64,000 nt of DNA from the NCBI RefSeq assembly GCF_000948975.2, contig NZ_CP059735.1, positions 4,710,603-4,774,602 on the forward strand, given 5' to 3'. Every line of letters begins with the position of its first letter. Position 1 is the stretch's first letter. Positions 15,271 through 26,260 of the stretch are shown here, piece by piece. A program made the translations under genes and the position numbers. The stretch is from Thalassomonas actiniarum. GTDB taxonomy: Bacteria; Pseudomonadota; Gammaproteobacteria; Enterobacterales; Alteromonadaceae. The notes below the pieces were generated by a model. The model was not told where the DNA came from, did not search any database, and saw only the letters and a list, made by a program, of their open reading frames with translations.

Positions 15271-16668
15271 TTATTGTTCCCGCCAGTTAACCTTGAGATA
15301 AGCACGGTTATTTTCCCCCGGCTTTGGCGCAAGGTAATCTTTACAAGCAAAATAACCGGCTGCCGCCACTAAAGTTTCCCCGTAATAAATAAAAGGAATA
15401 CGTTGGCGCAACCAGGGGGGCAATGCCAGCTCCTGCAGCACCTTTTTTAGTGGTCGGCTGTGCCGGCGATAATCCGGCAGGCACCTGGGATTTTGGTGAC
15501 TGAATTTTACCGTTACTGGCTCAGATGCCTGTGGCAGGCGCAAGTATAGAGTTTTTCTTTCCTGCTTAGCCGGACCAAGGCCATGCTCAGCCATCACCTT
15601 AACGTTTGAAGATGAAAAACTTAAAGTCCCGAGATGATCCGGCAGTTCGATTGTTGCCGCCTTATCGGCTGCATCTAATAGTAGTTGCTGCTGCCAGCTG
15701 CTGATATCCTGAAAACCTCCGGTCAGGTATAGGCCGTCCCGGTAACGTCGCAGCCAGGCATCGGCCATTTTAACCGCCGGTGTTTTATCCGCCGGGGCGC
15801 CCAGCTGCACATGCACCTGGTTAAGTTGCTCGGCGCTTGGCATCAGGCATTTGTGCTGGTCAAGAAAATAACGCAGCAGATTGTTGAATCTCGCCTTTGA
15901 TAGTTTTGCCAACTCAGGTACAGATAACACCCTGGCTGACAAAGTTGTCTGCGCTAAGTCCTGCTGCGCCAGCTCCGTCAGCAACTCCTGCCCTTCCCGG
16001 CAGTGCTCGCTACTGCGCCCCATAGTAGCAACCATTGACGGCCAGCGCCCGGTGAGCAGTGGCATGATCTGATGTCGAATAAAGTTACGGTCAAAACGGG
16101 TATCGCTGTTGGACTCATCTTCTATCCAGCTCAGTTGATGCCCCCTGGCATAATCCTCAATATCCCTGCGCCTGAGCGCCAGCAGCGGCCGTACTAAAGT
16201 ATGCCCGCCAAGTGCAGAGACACTGGCCATAGCAGACAAACCTTTTAACCCGGCCCCCCGTTTTAACGCCAGCAACAAGGTTTCCCCCTGATCGTCACTG
16301 TGATGTCCGGTGATGATCAAAGCCCCTTTAGGTGCAAGCTGCTGCAGGGCCTGATACCTGGCCTCCCGGGCAAGGGCTTCCAGACTTTGCGAGCCGGAGA
16401 CATCCAGGGTCACTTGCCGGCATATCAACTCCAGTCCAAGCTTTTGGCATTCAAACTCGGCGCTTTGTTGCCACAAAGCTGCATTTTCACTCAGCCCGTG
16501 ATTGATATGACAAACCATTAACGGGTTATCCAGGCGTTTTGCCTGTTTAAGCCTGGCCAGGGCATATAATAAGACCTGAGAGTCAACCCCACCGCTGTAG
16601 GCGATCACCACGGTTTTTTTCGGGTAGCTGCGAAAGAAGTTTTCCAGTGTCTGTTCAATTAATGACAT
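15271..16668 (-). CDS. tilS: tRNA(Ile)-lysidine synthetase TilS
   Basis: 465 aa. PP-loop ATP-pyrophosphatase motif S-G-G-V-D-S at 25-30, H-I-N-H-G-L-S (55-61), the G-H-H-S-D-D-Q-G-E-T motif near 120, R-N-F-I-R-H near 195, and a C-terminal TilS domain. It attaches lysine to C34 of the AUA-reading tRNA-Ile, changing codon and charging identity; essential. It follows accA, but a terminator stands between them. Confidence 0.95.
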   Translation of the reverse strand: MSLIEQTLENFFRSYPKKTVVIAYSGGVDSQVLLYALARLKQAKRLDNPLMVCHINHGLSENAALWQQSAEFECQKLGLELICRQVTLDVSGSQSLEALAREARYQALQQLAPKGALIITGHHSDDQGETLLLALKRGAGLKGLSAMASVSALGGHTLVRPLLALRRRDIEDYARGHQLSWIEDESNSDTRFDRNFIRHQIMPLLTGRWPSMVATMGRSSEHCREGQELLTELAQQDLAQTTLSARVLSVPELAKLSKARFNNLLRYFLDQHKCLMPSAEQLNQVHVQLGAPADKTPAVKMADAWLRRYRDGLYLTGGFQDISSWQQQLLLDAADKAATIELPDHLGTLSFSSSNVKVMAEHGLGPAKQERKTLYLRLPQASEPVTVKFSHQNPRCLPDYRRHSRPLKKVLQELALPPWLRQRIPFIYYGETLVAAAGYFACKDYLAPKPGENNRAYLKVNWREQ

Positions 16669-16691
16669 GTTAGCTGTTTAGACGGGGGAAA

Positions 16692-16723
16692 GAAAAACGG
16701 CTATTCATGGTAAGAATAGCCGT
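16692..16723 (-). terminator. Intrinsic terminator after accA
   Basis: On the minus strand ACGGCTATTC, a 7-nt loop, GAATAGCCGT, then TTTTTC: a perfect 10-bp stem with a T-run, 34 nt past the accA stop. Confidence 0.8.
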
Positions 16724-16756
16724 CATGGAGTTTGCCTTGGCTTGGCTTAATTTAGC

Positions 16757-17713
16757 TTAGCAGTAGCCGTAAGACATCAGGCGCTGATAACGTTGTTCGA
16801 TCAGCTCTTCCTGAGATAAGTCTTCAAGTGCTACCAGGTCACTTTTGATCGCCTGCTTCAACAAAGCGGCCATTTGATCCATGTCCCGGTGCGCGCCGCC
16901 TAAAGGCTCTTCTACGATATTATCAATCAGTTCAAGCTCTTTAATACGACTGGCGGTAATACCCATGGCTTCAGCCGCCATAGAGGCCTTCTCCGCCGTT
17001 TTCCATAAAATAGACGCACAACCTTCGGGAGAAATAACCGAGTAGGTGGAGTATTTCAGCATATTAACCCGGTCGCCGACACCGATTGCCAGTGCGCCGC
17101 CTGAGCCGCCTTCACCAATCACGGTACAAACGATAGGCACGGTTAAACGCGCCATCACTTTTAGGTTACGGGCGATGGCTTCACTTTGGCCGCGCTCTTC
17201 GGCGCCAACCCCGGGGTAGGCACCCGGGGTGTCGATAAAGGTGATGATCGGCATGTTAAAACGCTCGGCCATTTCCATTAAACGCAGGGCTTTACGGTAA
17301 CCTTCCGGTCTCGGCATGCCAAAGTTACGCTTGACCTTTTCGCTGGTAGAGCGTCCCTTCTGGTGGCCAATGACCATCACGGGTTTGCCGTCAAGGCGCG
17401 CGGTGCCGCCGACAATGGCATTATCATCGGCATAGGCGCGGTCGCCGGCCAGTTCATCAAACTCGGTGAAAATACGCGGCAAATAGTCCAGGGTATAAGG
17501 ACGCTGCGGATGCCTGGCGACACGGGCGGTTTGCCAGGGATCGAGATTGGCAAAGATTTTCTTGGTCTGCTCGTTGTTCTTTTCCTTGAGCTGGGTGATT
17601 TGCTCTTCCAAATCAAGGTTGAGCTCCTGGCCCGTATTCACAAGTTGCAGCTCTTCAATTTTCGCTTCAAGTTCCGCAATAGGTTGCTCAAAGTCTAAAA
17701 AATTTAATGACAT
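16757..17713 (-). CDS. accA: Acetyl-CoA carboxylase carboxyltransferase subunit alpha
   Basis: 318 aa, normal family length. N-terminal coiled region ([11 protein letters not shown]), then the crotonase-like core with R-P-Y-T-L-D-Y near 72, G-H-Q-K-G-R (117-122), D-T-P-G-A-Y-P-G (162-169) and [11 protein letters not shown] (202-212) for carboxybiotin/acetyl-CoA handling. With AccD it transfers the carboxyl group to acetyl-CoA to make malonyl-CoA, the first step of fatty acid synthesis. It lies 50 nt downstream of dnaE, as in many gammaproteobacteria. Confidence 0.97.
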   Translation of the reverse strand: MSLNFLDFEQPIAELEAKIEELQLVNTGQELNLDLEEQITQLKEKNNEQTKKIFANLDPWQTARVARHPQRPYTLDYLPRIFTEFDELAGDRAYADDNAIVGGTARLDGKPVMVIGHQKGRSTSEKVKRNFGMPRPEGYRKALRLMEMAERFNMPIITFIDTPGAYPGVGAEERGQSEAIARNLKVMARLTVPIVCTVIGEGGSGGALAIGVGDRVNMLKYSTYSVISPEGCASILWKTAEKASMAAEAMGITASRIKELELIDNIVEEPLGGAHRDMDQMAALLKQAIKSDLVALEDLSQEELIEQRYQRLMSYGYC

Positions 17714-17763
17714 ATCTTTCTTTTTACCTGAATTTTTTTGTACCAGCCCAAAGCTGGTAACGC

Positions 17764-20700
17764 TTATTTAAATCGTAGGGCAATGTTGTCATCGCCAAGC
17801 AAAGTTTTAAGCTCGTATAACAACATATCCGCCGGTGTAACCCGCCACTGTACGCCAAGTTCCAGCATCGCCTGCGCCTCTTCGCGCTGGTAAAATACCC
17901 GAACCGGACAGGTACCGTCCTTATAGGGAGACAGTACCTGAGTAAATTTTGTAATAAAATCGTCTTGTATCGCCGATCTAACAACTTGAATATCCAAAGA
18001 AGAAACGTAATTTTCCCTGGCATCAGCAATCGTCATTATATCCCGGCCGGTCATTGTATTACCACCTGAATATTCATCAAAGCTGACCTGTCCGCTACAG
18101 ACCAAAATAGCATCGTTTACCAGCAGTTCGGCAAAGCGATCATAGTCGTCGGGAAACAGGCGGACATCCATGCGCGCACTCTTATCGTCCAGGGTTACCA
18201 GGGCCCAGCGCCGGCCACGCTTATTCACCAGCACCCGCACGCCGATCACCAGGCCGACCGCCACCGCCGATCTGTCTTTGCCGGTGGGCTGCATGGTTAC
18301 CAGGCGCCCGGAGGCATATTTTTTAATTTCCGCCAGGTAACGGTTAATCGGATGCCCGGTTAAATATAAACCTAAAGTTTCTTTTTCACCATCAAGCCAG
18401 ATTTCTTCCGGCCAGGGAGCCACATCTTTAAAGGCCTGGCGGGTATCGTCCGGCTCTTCGTTGATCAAACCAAAAAGATCGTTTTGCCCGAGGGCCTGCG
18501 CCTTGGCATGTTGCTCCGCCGCCTTAATGGCTTCCGGCAGGCTCGCCATCAACGCCGCCCGGTGCGGGCCGAGATTATCCATGGCGCCGGCTTTGACCAG
18601 ACGTTCCAGTACCCGCTTATTGGTTTTTTTCAAATCCAGCCGGGCGCAAAAATCAAATAAGTCGACAAAAGGACCGCCTTCTTGACGGGCACTAATAATA
18701 GCTTCGATCGGGCCTTCCCCTACCCCTTTGATGGCGCCGATACCATAGACGATTTCATTATCGTCATTGACGGTAAATTTATACTGGCCGACATTGACAT
18801 CCGGCGGCAGCAATGGAATGCCCATATTGTCGCATTCATCTGCCAGGGTAACGATTTTATCGGTATTATCCATATCCGCCGACATAACCGCCGCCATAAA
18901 GGGCGCCGGATAATGGGCTTTCATCCACAGGGTTTGATAGGACACCAGGGCATAGGCGGCAGAGTGGGATTTGTTAAAACCATAGCCGGCAAACTTTTCC
19001 ACCAGGTCGAAAATTTTCATCGCCAGCTCGCCGTCAACACCGCGATCGACGGCACCTTTTTCAAAGCCCGCCCTTTGCTTGGCCATCTCCTCCGGTTTTT
19101 TCTTACCCATGGCCCGGCGCAGCATGTCCGCGCCGCCTAAGGTATAACCCGCCAGCACCTGGGCAATCTGCATCACCTGCTCCTGATACAGGATAATGCC
19201 GTAGGTAGGTTCAAGAATCGGTTTTAAGTCGATATGCTGCCAGGTGGCATCCGGGTAACTGATTTCTTCCCGGCCATGCTTACGTTCGATAAAGTTATCA
19301 ACCATGCCCGATTGCAGCGGCCCCGGTCTGAACAGGGCAACCAGCGCGATAATATCTTCAAAGCAATCCGGTTTCAGCTTAGCGATCAGGGATTTCATAC
19401 CGCTGGATTCCAGCTGGAATACCGCAGTTGTTTCCGACTTTAATAGCAAGTCAAAACTTCTTTTGTCCTCCAGGTCGATACTGGCGATATCAATCGGCTC
19501 TTTGCCTTGCTTTAACAGTTTTTCATCCGCCATTTCTATTGCCCATTGCAATATCGTCAGCGTTCTTAAACCGAGAAAGTCAAATTTTACCAGGCCGGCA
19601 TCTTCAACATCATTTTTATCGAACTGGGTAACCGGGTTATTACCTTCTTCATCACAATATAAAGGGGCGAAATCCGTAATCGTGGTGGGGGATATAACCA
19701 CCCCCCCCGCATGCTTACCGGCGTTTCTCGTGGTACCCTCCAAGATACGGCACATGTCAATTAAGTCTTTCACTTCGCTGTCTTGTGCGTAAACTTCGGG
19801 TAATTTCGGCTCCACTTCAAAGGCTTTTGCCAATGTCATACCGGGATCCCCCGGGATCAGTTTCGAGATACGATCAACAAAACCATAGGGATGACCCAAT
19901 ACCCGGCCGACATCCCGGATAACGGCTTTCGCCGCCATGGTACCGAAAGTAATGATTTGTGATACCGCGTCACGACCATAAAGCTCGGCAACATGGTCGA
20001 TAACTTCATCACGCCGGTCCATGCAAAAGTCGATATCAAAATCCGGCATCGAAACCCGCTCAGGGTTCAAGAAACGTTCGAAAAGCAAATCGTATTCAAG
20101 CGGATCCAGGTCAGTAATTTTCTGGGCATAAGCAACTAAAGAACCCGCACCTGAGCCCCGCCCCGGCCCCACCGGAATATTATTATCCTTACTCCACTGG
20201 ATAAACTCCATTACGATCAAGAAGTAACCTGGGAACCCCATGTTATTGACAACTTCCAGCTCCACCGCTAAACGTTCATCGTAAGGTTTACGTTTCTCGG
20301 CAAAATCGGGAGCATCTTTATCAAACAGAAACTCTAACCGTTCCTGTAAACCTTCTTCGGAAACTTTAACAAGATAATCTTCTATCGATAAACCTTCTGT
20401 TGGAAAGTCCGGCAGCACGTACTCGCCGAGGCGTACTGTGGTATTACACCTTTTGGCAATTTCTACCGAGTTCGCCAGGGCTTCGGGGATATCGGCAAAA
20501 AGCTCACACATCTCTTCTTCAGAGCGCAGATACTGCTCTGGACTGTAACGTTTCGGGCGCCGTTTATCATCGAGGGTAAAACCATCATGGATGGCAACGC
20601 GAATTTCATGGGCCTCGAAATCTTCCGGCGATAAGAACATCACCTCGTTGGTGGCCACCACAGGAAGCATATGCTCACTGGCCAACCGCACCGCCTGATG

Positions 20701-21276
20701 TAAATAGTTCTCTTCATCATCACGGCCGGTACGTATCAGCTCAAGGTAAAAATGATCGGCAAAATACTGCTGATAAAAGGCCACCATCTCGACCACCATT
20801 TCCTGGTTGCCTTTAAGCAGCGCCTTGCCTATGTCTCCTTCGCGGCCGCCGGAAAGTAAAATGAGCCCCTGGGCATGTTCAATCAGCCATGCCTTATCGA
20901 TCACCGCCCGCCCCTGGATATGGCCGCGCAGGTAAGCCTTAGAAATGAGTTCAGTCAGGTTTTTATAGCCGGTATTATCGGCGCTGAGGATCACCAGCCG
21001 TGATAACTCATCTTCAAGCTCATCACTTTTCACCCAAAAATCGGCACCGATGATCGGTTTAATGCCGGCGCCATGGGTGCCGTGATAAAATTTCACCAGC
21101 CCGCATAAATTGGTTTGATCTGTCAGCGCCAGTGCCGGCAGGTTTAACTCCGTCGCTTTGGCGATAATGGGTTTAACTTTTTTCAGGCCATCACACATGG
21201 AAAAGTCACTGTGGATGCGCAAATGGACAAATTTAGGCTCAACCTGAGCTGGAGCTTCCGGGCTAAGTTCAGACAT
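17764..21276 (-). CDS. dnaE: DNA polymerase III alpha subunit
   Basis: 1170 aa. N-terminal PHP domain ([10 protein letters not shown] at 18-27), polymerase core with the catalytic pair in [10 protein letters not shown] (about 400-409), [10 protein letters not shown], a tandem helix-hairpin-helix, an OB fold ([10 protein letters not shown]) and the C-terminal tau-binding region. It is the replicative polymerase. The start codon overlaps the rnhB stop by one base, showing translational coupling, and accA follows. Confidence 0.98.
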   Translation of the reverse strand: MSELSPEAPAQVEPKFVHLRIHSDFSMCDGLKKVKPIIAKATELNLPALALTDQTNLCGLVKFYHGTHGAGIKPIIGADFWVKSDELEDELSRLVILSADNTGYKNLTELISKAYLRGHIQGRAVIDKAWLIEHAQGLILLSGGREGDIGKALLKGNQEMVVEMVAFYQQYFADHFYLELIRTGRDDEENYLHQAVRLASEHMLPVVATNEVMFLSPEDFEAHEIRVAIHDGFTLDDKRRPKRYSPEQYLRSEEEMCELFADIPEALANSVEIAKRCNTTVRLGEYVLPDFPTEGLSIEDYLVKVSEEGLQERLEFLFDKDAPDFAEKRKPYDERLAVELEVVNNMGFPGYFLIVMEFIQWSKDNNIPVGPGRGSGAGSLVAYAQKITDLDPLEYDLLFERFLNPERVSMPDFDIDFCMDRRDEVIDHVAELYGRDAVSQIITFGTMAAKAVIRDVGRVLGHPYGFVDRISKLIPGDPGMTLAKAFEVEPKLPEVYAQDSEVKDLIDMCRILEGTTRNAGKHAGGVVISPTTITDFAPLYCDEEGNNPVTQFDKNDVEDAGLVKFDFLGLRTLTILQWAIEMADEKLLKQGKEPIDIASIDLEDKRSFDLLLKSETTAVFQLESSGMKSLIAKLKPDCFEDIIALVALFRPGPLQSGMVDNFIERKHGREEISYPDATWQHIDLKPILEPTYGIILYQEQVMQIAQVLAGYTLGGADMLRRAMGKKKPEEMAKQRAGFEKGAVDRGVDGELAMKIFDLVEKFAGYGFNKSHSAAYALVSYQTLWMKAHYPAPFMAAVMSADMDNTDKIVTLADECDNMGIPLLPPDVNVGQYKFTVNDDNEIVYGIGAIKGVGEGPIEAIISARQEGGPFVDLFDFCARLDLKKTNKRVLERLVKAGAMDNLGPHRAALMASLPEAIKAAEQHAKAQALGQNDLFGLINEEPDDTRQAFKDVAPWPEEIWLDGEKETLGLYLTGHPINRYLAEIKKYASGRLVTMQPTGKDRSAVAVGLVIGVRVLVNKRGRRWALVTLDDKSARMDVRLFPDDYDRFAELLVNDAILVCSGQVSFDEYSGGNTMTGRDIMTIADARENYVSSLDIQVVRSAIQDDFITKFTQVLSPYKDGTCPVRVFYQREEAQAMLELGVQWRVTPADMLLYELKTLLGDDNIALRFK

Positions 21277-21914
21277 TAGCCTTGTCCCCCTTTGCTGCTG
21301 GCCAGCACATTCGCCACCGGCTTAAAGCTTTGCCGGTAACAGTCCAGCACGCCGAATTTTACAATATTTTCCAAATGGGCCTTGGTCGGGTAGCCCTTGT
21401 GCTGGGCAAAGCCATATTCCGGGTGTAATTTATCCAGGGCGATCATTTCTTCATCCCGGGCCACTTTTGCCAAAATAGAAGCGGCACTGATTTCCGCTAC
21501 CCTGGCATCCCCTTTGACCACCGCCTGGCTTTCAATGCCAAAATTAGGGCAACGGTTGCCGTCCACCAGTACATGATCCGGCGGTACCGCTAATCCCTGC
21601 ACCGCCCGCTGCATCGCCAGCATAGTGGCATGCAAAATATTTAAGGTATCAATTTCTTCCGGCGTGGCCCGGCCGATGGCCCAGGCTACCGCATGGGTCT
21701 TGATTTCCTTCGCCAGCAGGCTGCGTTTTTTTTCCGATAGTTTTTTCGAGTCCATCAACCCTTCAACCGGGTTATCCGGGTCGAGGATCACGGCAGCGGT
21801 TACCACATCCCCTACCAAAGGGCCCCGGCCGACTTCATCCACCCCGGCAATACAATAGGCCACGGGATATTCAAAATCAGGTAAGGGAGTCTTTTTTGCT
21901 GCCGTTTTACTCAT
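21276..21914 (-). CDS. rnhB: Ribonuclease HII
   Basis: 212 aa. Catalytic D26-E27 in [17 protein letters not shown] near 55, L-V-D-G-N near 118 and S-I-L-A-K-V-A-R-D near 147-155 are all present. It cuts RNA within RNA-DNA hybrids, especially single ribonucleotides put in by DNA polymerase. The stop overlaps the dnaE start by one base. Confidence 0.96.
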   Translation of the reverse strand: MSKTAAKKTPLPDFEYPVAYCIAGVDEVGRGPLVGDVVTAAVILDPDNPVEGLMDSKKLSEKKRSLLAKEIKTHAVAWAIGRATPEEIDTLNILHATMLAMQRAVQGLAVPPDHVLVDGNRCPNFGIESQAVVKGDARVAEISAASILAKVARDEEMIALDKLHPEYGFAQHKGYPTKAHLENIVKFGVLDCYRQSFKPVANVLASSKGGQG

Positions 21915-22051
21915 GCTGTTATCTGTCCGGTTTTATCTTAGCCGGTTTGGGGGAATCCGGCTTTACTTGGAAATTACAAATTACGAATAATCATGACTTA
22001 TCAGGCCCGCTTTTTCTATAAAGCATAAAGCGCCCTGCAAGCAATAGTGTT

Positions 22052-23224
22052 TTACTTTTTAACTAAGGTCAATACGGCTTTTGCCGCTTGCGCACTGGCA
22101 TCCTGTCTTAACTTATGGTGAATGTCGGTGAAAGTTTCATTCAGCTGCGACTGATCCTGGTATAAACGCTCTTTTAACAAAGGCAGGATGTTATCAGGTG
22201 TCACCTGCTGCTGCAGTAATTCCGGCACCAACTCCCGGTTGGCCAGGAGGTTAGGCAGAGAAAACCATTTCAACTTCACCAACCATTTACCCAGAAGGTA
22301 GGTCAGGACATTAAATTTATAGGTGATCACCATAGGCCGTTTGATCAGTGCTGCTTCTAAGGTGACGGTACCCGATGCCATCAACAGGCAATCGCTGGCC
22401 GCCATTACCTGCTGGGTTTTATTAACGATCAACGTCAGGGGTAAGTCCGGCGCGTGCTCCCGGTGCAGCTGCTTAAACTGCTCCGCCCTGTGCTCGCTGA
22501 TCATAGGCACGACAAAAGTAAGTTTCGGATCTTGTGCTAACAACAACTGCGCACTTTGTAAAAACACCGGCACCAGACGAGATAATTCCCCGCCCCGGCT
22601 ACCGGGCATCAGGGCAAGGATTTTTCCCTCTGCTTTGAGGTCAAGTTCATCCCTGGCCTGTGCTTTATCCGAGGTCAGGGGGATATCATCTGCCAGAGAA
22701 TGGCCGACAAAGGTACAGGGGACCTGGTGCTTATCGTAAAAGGCTTTTTCAAAGGGTAATAGCGCCAGCACCATATTGGTGGCGCGCTCAATTTTAAAAA
22801 TACGCTTTTCCCGCCAGGCCCATACCGAAGGGCTGACATAATGTACCGTGGGGATCCCGGTTTGTTTGAGCCTTTCTTCCAACCCCAGGTTAAAGTCCGG
22901 GGCATCGATGCCGATAAAAACATCCGGCTTATTTGTGGTAAAGTACCGGACCAGGCTTTTACGCACATGCAATAACCGGCGCAAACGCCCGAGCACTTCC
23001 ACTATACCCATCACCGCCAACTCTTCCATCGAGTACAGGCTTTCAAAGCCCAGCGCCAACATTTTTGGTCCGCCGATGCCGATAAACTTTGCCTCTGGGT
23101 GGGTTTTTCTTAATGCCGAGATCAATCCGGCTCCTAAGGTATCTCCGGAATGTTCACCGACAACGATAGCAAAAACCGGCGCCGGTAAATCGGCAGGGCG
23201 AGTCTGAAGATTAGAAGAGTTCAT
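22052..23224 (-). CDS. lpxB: Lipid-A-disaccharide synthase
   Basis: 390 aa. Early [10 protein letters not shown] (23-32, with S in place of the usual A of GEASGD), G-I-G-G-P-K-M, and later L-M-P-G-S-R-G-G-E (208-216) for the UDP-sugar. GT19 peripheral membrane enzyme joining UDP-2,3-diacylglucosamine and lipid X into the lipid A disaccharide. Follows lpxA by 34 nt in the lpxD-fabZ-lpxA-lpxB order found in many Gram-negatives. Confidence 0.96.
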   Translation of the reverse strand: MNSSNLQTRPADLPAPVFAIVVGEHSGDTLGAGLISALRKTHPEAKFIGIGGPKMLALGFESLYSMEELAVMGIVEVLGRLRRLLHVRKSLVRYFTTNKPDVFIGIDAPDFNLGLEERLKQTGIPTVHYVSPSVWAWREKRIFKIERATNMVLALLPFEKAFYDKHQVPCTFVGHSLADDIPLTSDKAQARDELDLKAEGKILALMPGSRGGELSRLVPVFLQSAQLLLAQDPKLTFVVPMISEHRAEQFKQLHREHAPDLPLTLIVNKTQQVMAASDCLLMASGTVTLEAALIKRPMVITYKFNVLTYLLGKWLVKLKWFSLPNLLANRELVPELLQQQVTPDNILPLLKERLYQDQSQLNETFTDIHHKLRQDASAQAAKAVLTLVKK

Positions 23225-23258
23225 AGGTTATTTATGATGATAAGTCTTAGGATAAAGG

Positions 23259-24029
23259 TTAACGAATGATACCGCGGCCGGAGTTGCGGATAAAATCAGC
23301 AAAATCCTTAACCGCCGCCGTGGTTTGGGCCAGCTTGTCGACTTCCAGCAGGGCCTCCTCCACCGTCAGTCCCTTACGGTAAACCTCTTTATAAGCCCGG
23401 CGAATCGCTAAAATATCACTTTTTTCAAAGCCCCTGCGTTTCAGCCCTTCAACGTTTAGACCAAAAGGCGCTGCGCCGTGGCCCGAGGCCATCACATAAG
23501 GGGGAACATCTTTTAATACCAAGGCATTGGCGGCAACAAAACTGTGGGCACCGATATGACAAAATTGGTGCACCCCGGACATGCCGCCTAAAATGGCATA
23601 ATCACCGACATGAACATGCCCGGCAATCGAGGCATTATTTGCCATGATGCAGTTATTGCCGACCACACAGTCATGGGCTACATGGGTGTAGGCCATAAAC
23701 AAATTGTTGCTGCCGATTTGTGTCAGACTGTTATCTTGTATGGTGCCCCTGTGGATAGTACAGGATTCACGAAAAACATTATTATCACCTACCACCAGTT
23801 CGGTCGGCTCGCCGGCATATTTTAAATCCTGGCAATCTTCGCCGATACTGGCAAACTGGAAAATACGGTTACCGGCGCCGAGGCGGGTCGGCCCCTTGAT
23901 CACGACATGGGAGTGGATCTCGCAATTATCGCCAATCACCACGTCTTTGCCGATATAACTCCAGGGACCGATGGTGACATTTTTGCCTATCACGGCGCCC
24001 GGCTCGATAATCGCCTGTTCATGAATCAT
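23259..24029 (-). CDS. lpxA: UDP-N-acetylglucosamine O-acyltransferase LpxA
   Basis: 256 aa from the ATG at 24029, giving the family start M-I-H-x-x-A-I-I-E-P-G-A; a GTG at 24041 adds four residues and is possible. A left-handed beta-helix of hexapeptide repeats (I-G-P-W-S-Y-I-G, V-I-G-D-N-C-E-I) carries the catalytic His in Y-T-H-V-A-H-D, followed by a C-terminal helical domain (R-R-G-F-E-K-S-D-I). It adds a beta-hydroxyacyl chain from ACP to UDP-GlcNAc, the first lipid A step. Starts about 15 nt after fabZ. Confidence 0.96.
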   Translation of the reverse strand: MIHEQAIIEPGAVIGKNVTIGPWSYIGKDVVIGDNCEIHSHVVIKGPTRLGAGNRIFQFASIGEDCQDLKYAGEPTELVVGDNNVFRESCTIHRGTIQDNSLTQIGSNNLFMAYTHVAHDCVVGNNCIMANNASIAGHVHVGDYAILGGMSGVHQFCHIGAHSFVAANALVLKDVPPYVMASGHGAAPFGLNVEGLKRRGFEKSDILAIRRAYKEVYRKGLTVEEALLEVDKLAQTTAAVKDFADFIRNSGRGIIR

Positions 24030-24044
24030 ACTGGTACTCACAAT

Positions 24045-24497
24045 CTATAACGCTCTTCTTGCACACATAAGATCGGCGGAGCACACGACTTTTCCGTCAA
24101 CTTTCGCTTCGCCATAAAACTTCCACATACCACGACGTTCTTTGATAAATTCAACATGCAAGTGCATGGTATCCCCGGGCACCACAGGCTTTTTGAATTT
24201 GGCGTTATCAATGGAGGCAAACAAATACATTTCCTTGTCTTCCCGTCCTTCGGTGGATTTAAAACCTAAGATACCGGTCGCCTGGGCCAGGCTTTCCAGG
24301 ATCATCACACCGGGAAAGATAGCAAAGTCGGGAAAATGTCCGGTAAAGACCGGCTCATTGATGGTCACATTCTTAATGGCGTGCAGCCATTTGCCCGGTT
24401 GGTAGTCCAACACCCGATCAACCAATAACATCGGATAGCGGTGCGGGATCAATGTCTGAATTTCTTCGACATCAATAACGTTTTTTTGGGATTCCAA
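24045..24497 (-). CDS. fabZ: 3-hydroxyacyl-ACP dehydratase FabZ
   Basis: 150 aa from a TTG at 24497, which gives the length and N-terminus expected of FabZ (about ten residues before V-E-E-I). An ATG at 24530 is the alternative; the longest open frame to 24605 has an unrelated leader. Hot-dog fold with L-I-P-H-R-Y-P, catalytic His in G-H-F-P and Glu in M-I-L-E-S-L-A-Q-A. It dehydrates 3-hydroxyacyl-ACP in fatty acid synthesis and competes with LpxA/LpxD for the same substrate pool, so clustering with them makes sense. Confidence 0.95.
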   Translation of the reverse strand: MESQKNVIDVEEIQTLIPHRYPMLLVDRVLDYQPGKWLHAIKNVTINEPVFTGHFPDFAIFPGVMILESLAQATGILGFKSTEGREDKEMYLFASIDNAKFKKPVVPGDTMHLHVEFIKERRGMWKFYGEAKVDGKVVCSADLMCARRAL

Positions 24498-24649
24498 ATT
24501 ATTGTCTCTTTTTAAATTTAATACGGTCATTAATCGCGGAAAACGGCATAAAAGGCCAGTTAGTAAAGACAAACCCGGGGGCCAATAAACAAGGGTTATT
24601 AGCACTGCCGGGTCTTACTTTCGCGCGTTAAAGCATGTTAAGTGTGTTG

Positions 24650-25687
24650 CTACTTTTTAATTTCAGCAAGTTCTTTTTCAAGCGTTTTAATACGCTGCGC
24701 CATTTGATCTAACTTTTTGATCCTGGCGTTGGTTTTGTTCCATTCTTTATTGGGCATACAAGGCATACCGGAAGAATAGACCCCGGGCTCCTTGATGGCT
24801 TTAGTGACCATGGCCCTGCCGGTAAAGACACAGCCGTCGGCGATTTCCATATGGCCGTTAATGGCGACCATGCCGGCAATGGTACAATTTTTACCTATCA
24901 CGGCACTGCCGGCAATCACGCTGCACCCGGCAACGGCGGTATTGTCGCCGATAATGACATTATGGGCGATTTGCACCTGGTTATCTAAAATAACCCCGTC
25001 GCCAATCACGGTATTTTCCAAAGCGCCGCGATCTATGGTGGTACTGGCGCCGATTTCCACCCGGTCACCGACCACCACAGTGCCTAACTGGGGGATCTTC
25101 AACCATTGTCCCTGATTCGGGGCATAACCAAAACCGTCTGAGCCAATCACACTGCCCGATTGCACCAAGCAGTCCTGCCCCATACGTACCTGGTGGTAAA
25201 CACTGACATTGGCCCATAACCGGGTATTTTCACCGATCACGGCGTTTTCACCGATAAAACAGCCGGCGCCGATACTTACGCCGTTCGCCAGGGTTACCCC
25301 GGCGCTGATCACGCTATTGGCGCCGATAGTGACATTTTCGCCAATATCGGCGCTTTCATCAATCACCGCCGAAGCATGGATGTCTTTTGCCGGGGCAGGC
25401 GTGCTGTCCAGCAACTGCGCCACCAGGGCATAACCCATATAGGGGTTTGCCATCACCAGGGCATTGGTGGGACAATCCGCCAAGGTGTCTTCCGACAGGA
25501 TAACGGCACTGGCCCCGGTGCCCGCCAAGGACTGGCGATATTTGCTATTGGCAAGAAAAGCTATCTGCCCTGCCTGTGCGCCTTCAAGGGTGGCAAGGCT
25601 GCTTACCGTAACGGTTTCGTCACCGCTCACCTTGGCCCCTAATTTTTGCGCTAATTCAGCAAGTGTATAATTCATCCGAACTTTCAT
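24650..25687 (-). CDS. lpxD: UDP-3-O-(3-hydroxymyristoyl)glucosamine N-acyltransferase
   Basis: 345 aa. An N-terminal uridine-binding domain (Y-T-L-A-E-L-A, F-L-A-N-S-K-Y near 45) is followed by a long beta-helix of hexapeptides with the catalytic-His region Q-I-A-H-N-V-I-I-G, then a C-terminal helix rich in Lys/Glu. It N-acylates the glucosamine in lipid A synthesis. An ATG four codons in (25675) could be the true start; neither has a strong ribosome-binding site. It begins 9 nt after skp. Confidence 0.96.
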   Translation of the reverse strand: MKVRMNYTLAELAQKLGAKVSGDETVTVSSLATLEGAQAGQIAFLANSKYRQSLAGTGASAVILSEDTLADCPTNALVMANPYMGYALVAQLLDSTPAPAKDIHASAVIDESADIGENVTIGANSVISAGVTLANGVSIGAGCFIGENAVIGENTRLWANVSVYHQVRMGQDCLVQSGSVIGSDGFGYAPNQGQWLKIPQLGTVVVGDRVEIGASTTIDRGALENTVIGDGVILDNQVQIAHNVIIGDNTAVAGCSVIAGSAVIGKNCTIAGMVAINGHMEIADGCVFTGRAMVTKAIKEPGVYSSGMPCMPNKEWNKTNARIKKLDQMAQRIKTLEKELAEIKK

Positions 25688-25696
25688 CCGAGCTTA

Positions 25697-26215
25697 TTAC
25701 TTCAACTTGCTGACTTGCTCAACAACTTCTTTAGTAATACTCGCGTCAGGTTTTGAGAAAACCACGGCTTTTTGCTCGATGATCAGGTCGTATTTGCCTT
25801 TGGCGGCAATGCCGTCGATGGCCTGGCGAACCAGAGCGATGATCTTGTTGGTTTCTTCATTTTGGCGTAAACCGGTTTTTTGCTGGAACGCCTTACCCTT
25901 GGTTTGATACTCTTGGTATAACTCGGCAATTTTCTTATCCAGGTCTTCCTGCTCTTTTTTGCTCATGATGGAGCTGTCGCGCTTTTTCTTTTCCTGATTA
26001 TATTTAATATCAGACTCTAATTGCGCCAATACCGCTTTTTCATCTTTAAATTCCGCTTCCAGGCTTTGCATCACAGCTGCCGTTTGTGGGATCTGGCTCA
26101 TCACTTCCTGGAAGTTTACTACGGCAATTTTTTGATCTGCCGCCATCGCCGAGCTGGCTAATAACATTCCAGAAGCCGCAGCCGTCATGGCAATAGATTT
26201 AATAAGTTTTTTCAA
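25697..26215 (-). CDS. skp: Periplasmic chaperone Skp (OmpH family)
   Basis: 172 aa. Signal peptide to S-A-M-A (about 25), then K-I-A-V-V-N-F-Q-E-V, and a long charged coiled-coil (about 45-125) that forms the tentacles of the trimer. Skp holds unfolded outer-membrane proteins on the way to the Bam complex. Placed between bamA and lpxD as in E. coli; 45 nt after bamA. Confidence 0.94.
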   Translation of the reverse strand: MKKLIKSIAMTAAASGMLLASSAMAADQKIAVVNFQEVMSQIPQTAAVMQSLEAEFKDEKAVLAQLESDIKYNQEKKKRDSSIMSKKEQEDLDKKIAELYQEYQTKGKAFQQKTGLRQNEETNKIIALVRQAIDGIAAKGKYDLIIEQKAVVFSKPDASITKEVVEQVSKLK

Positions 26216-26260
26216 CGTTTTCTCCTAATTAATTATTGTTACTGAATCCGGATCAGTTAT

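Noticed and set aside
24498-24605. Long N-terminal extension of FabZ
   Set aside because: Residues do not resemble FabZ and make the protein too long; the TTG at 24497 gives normal length.
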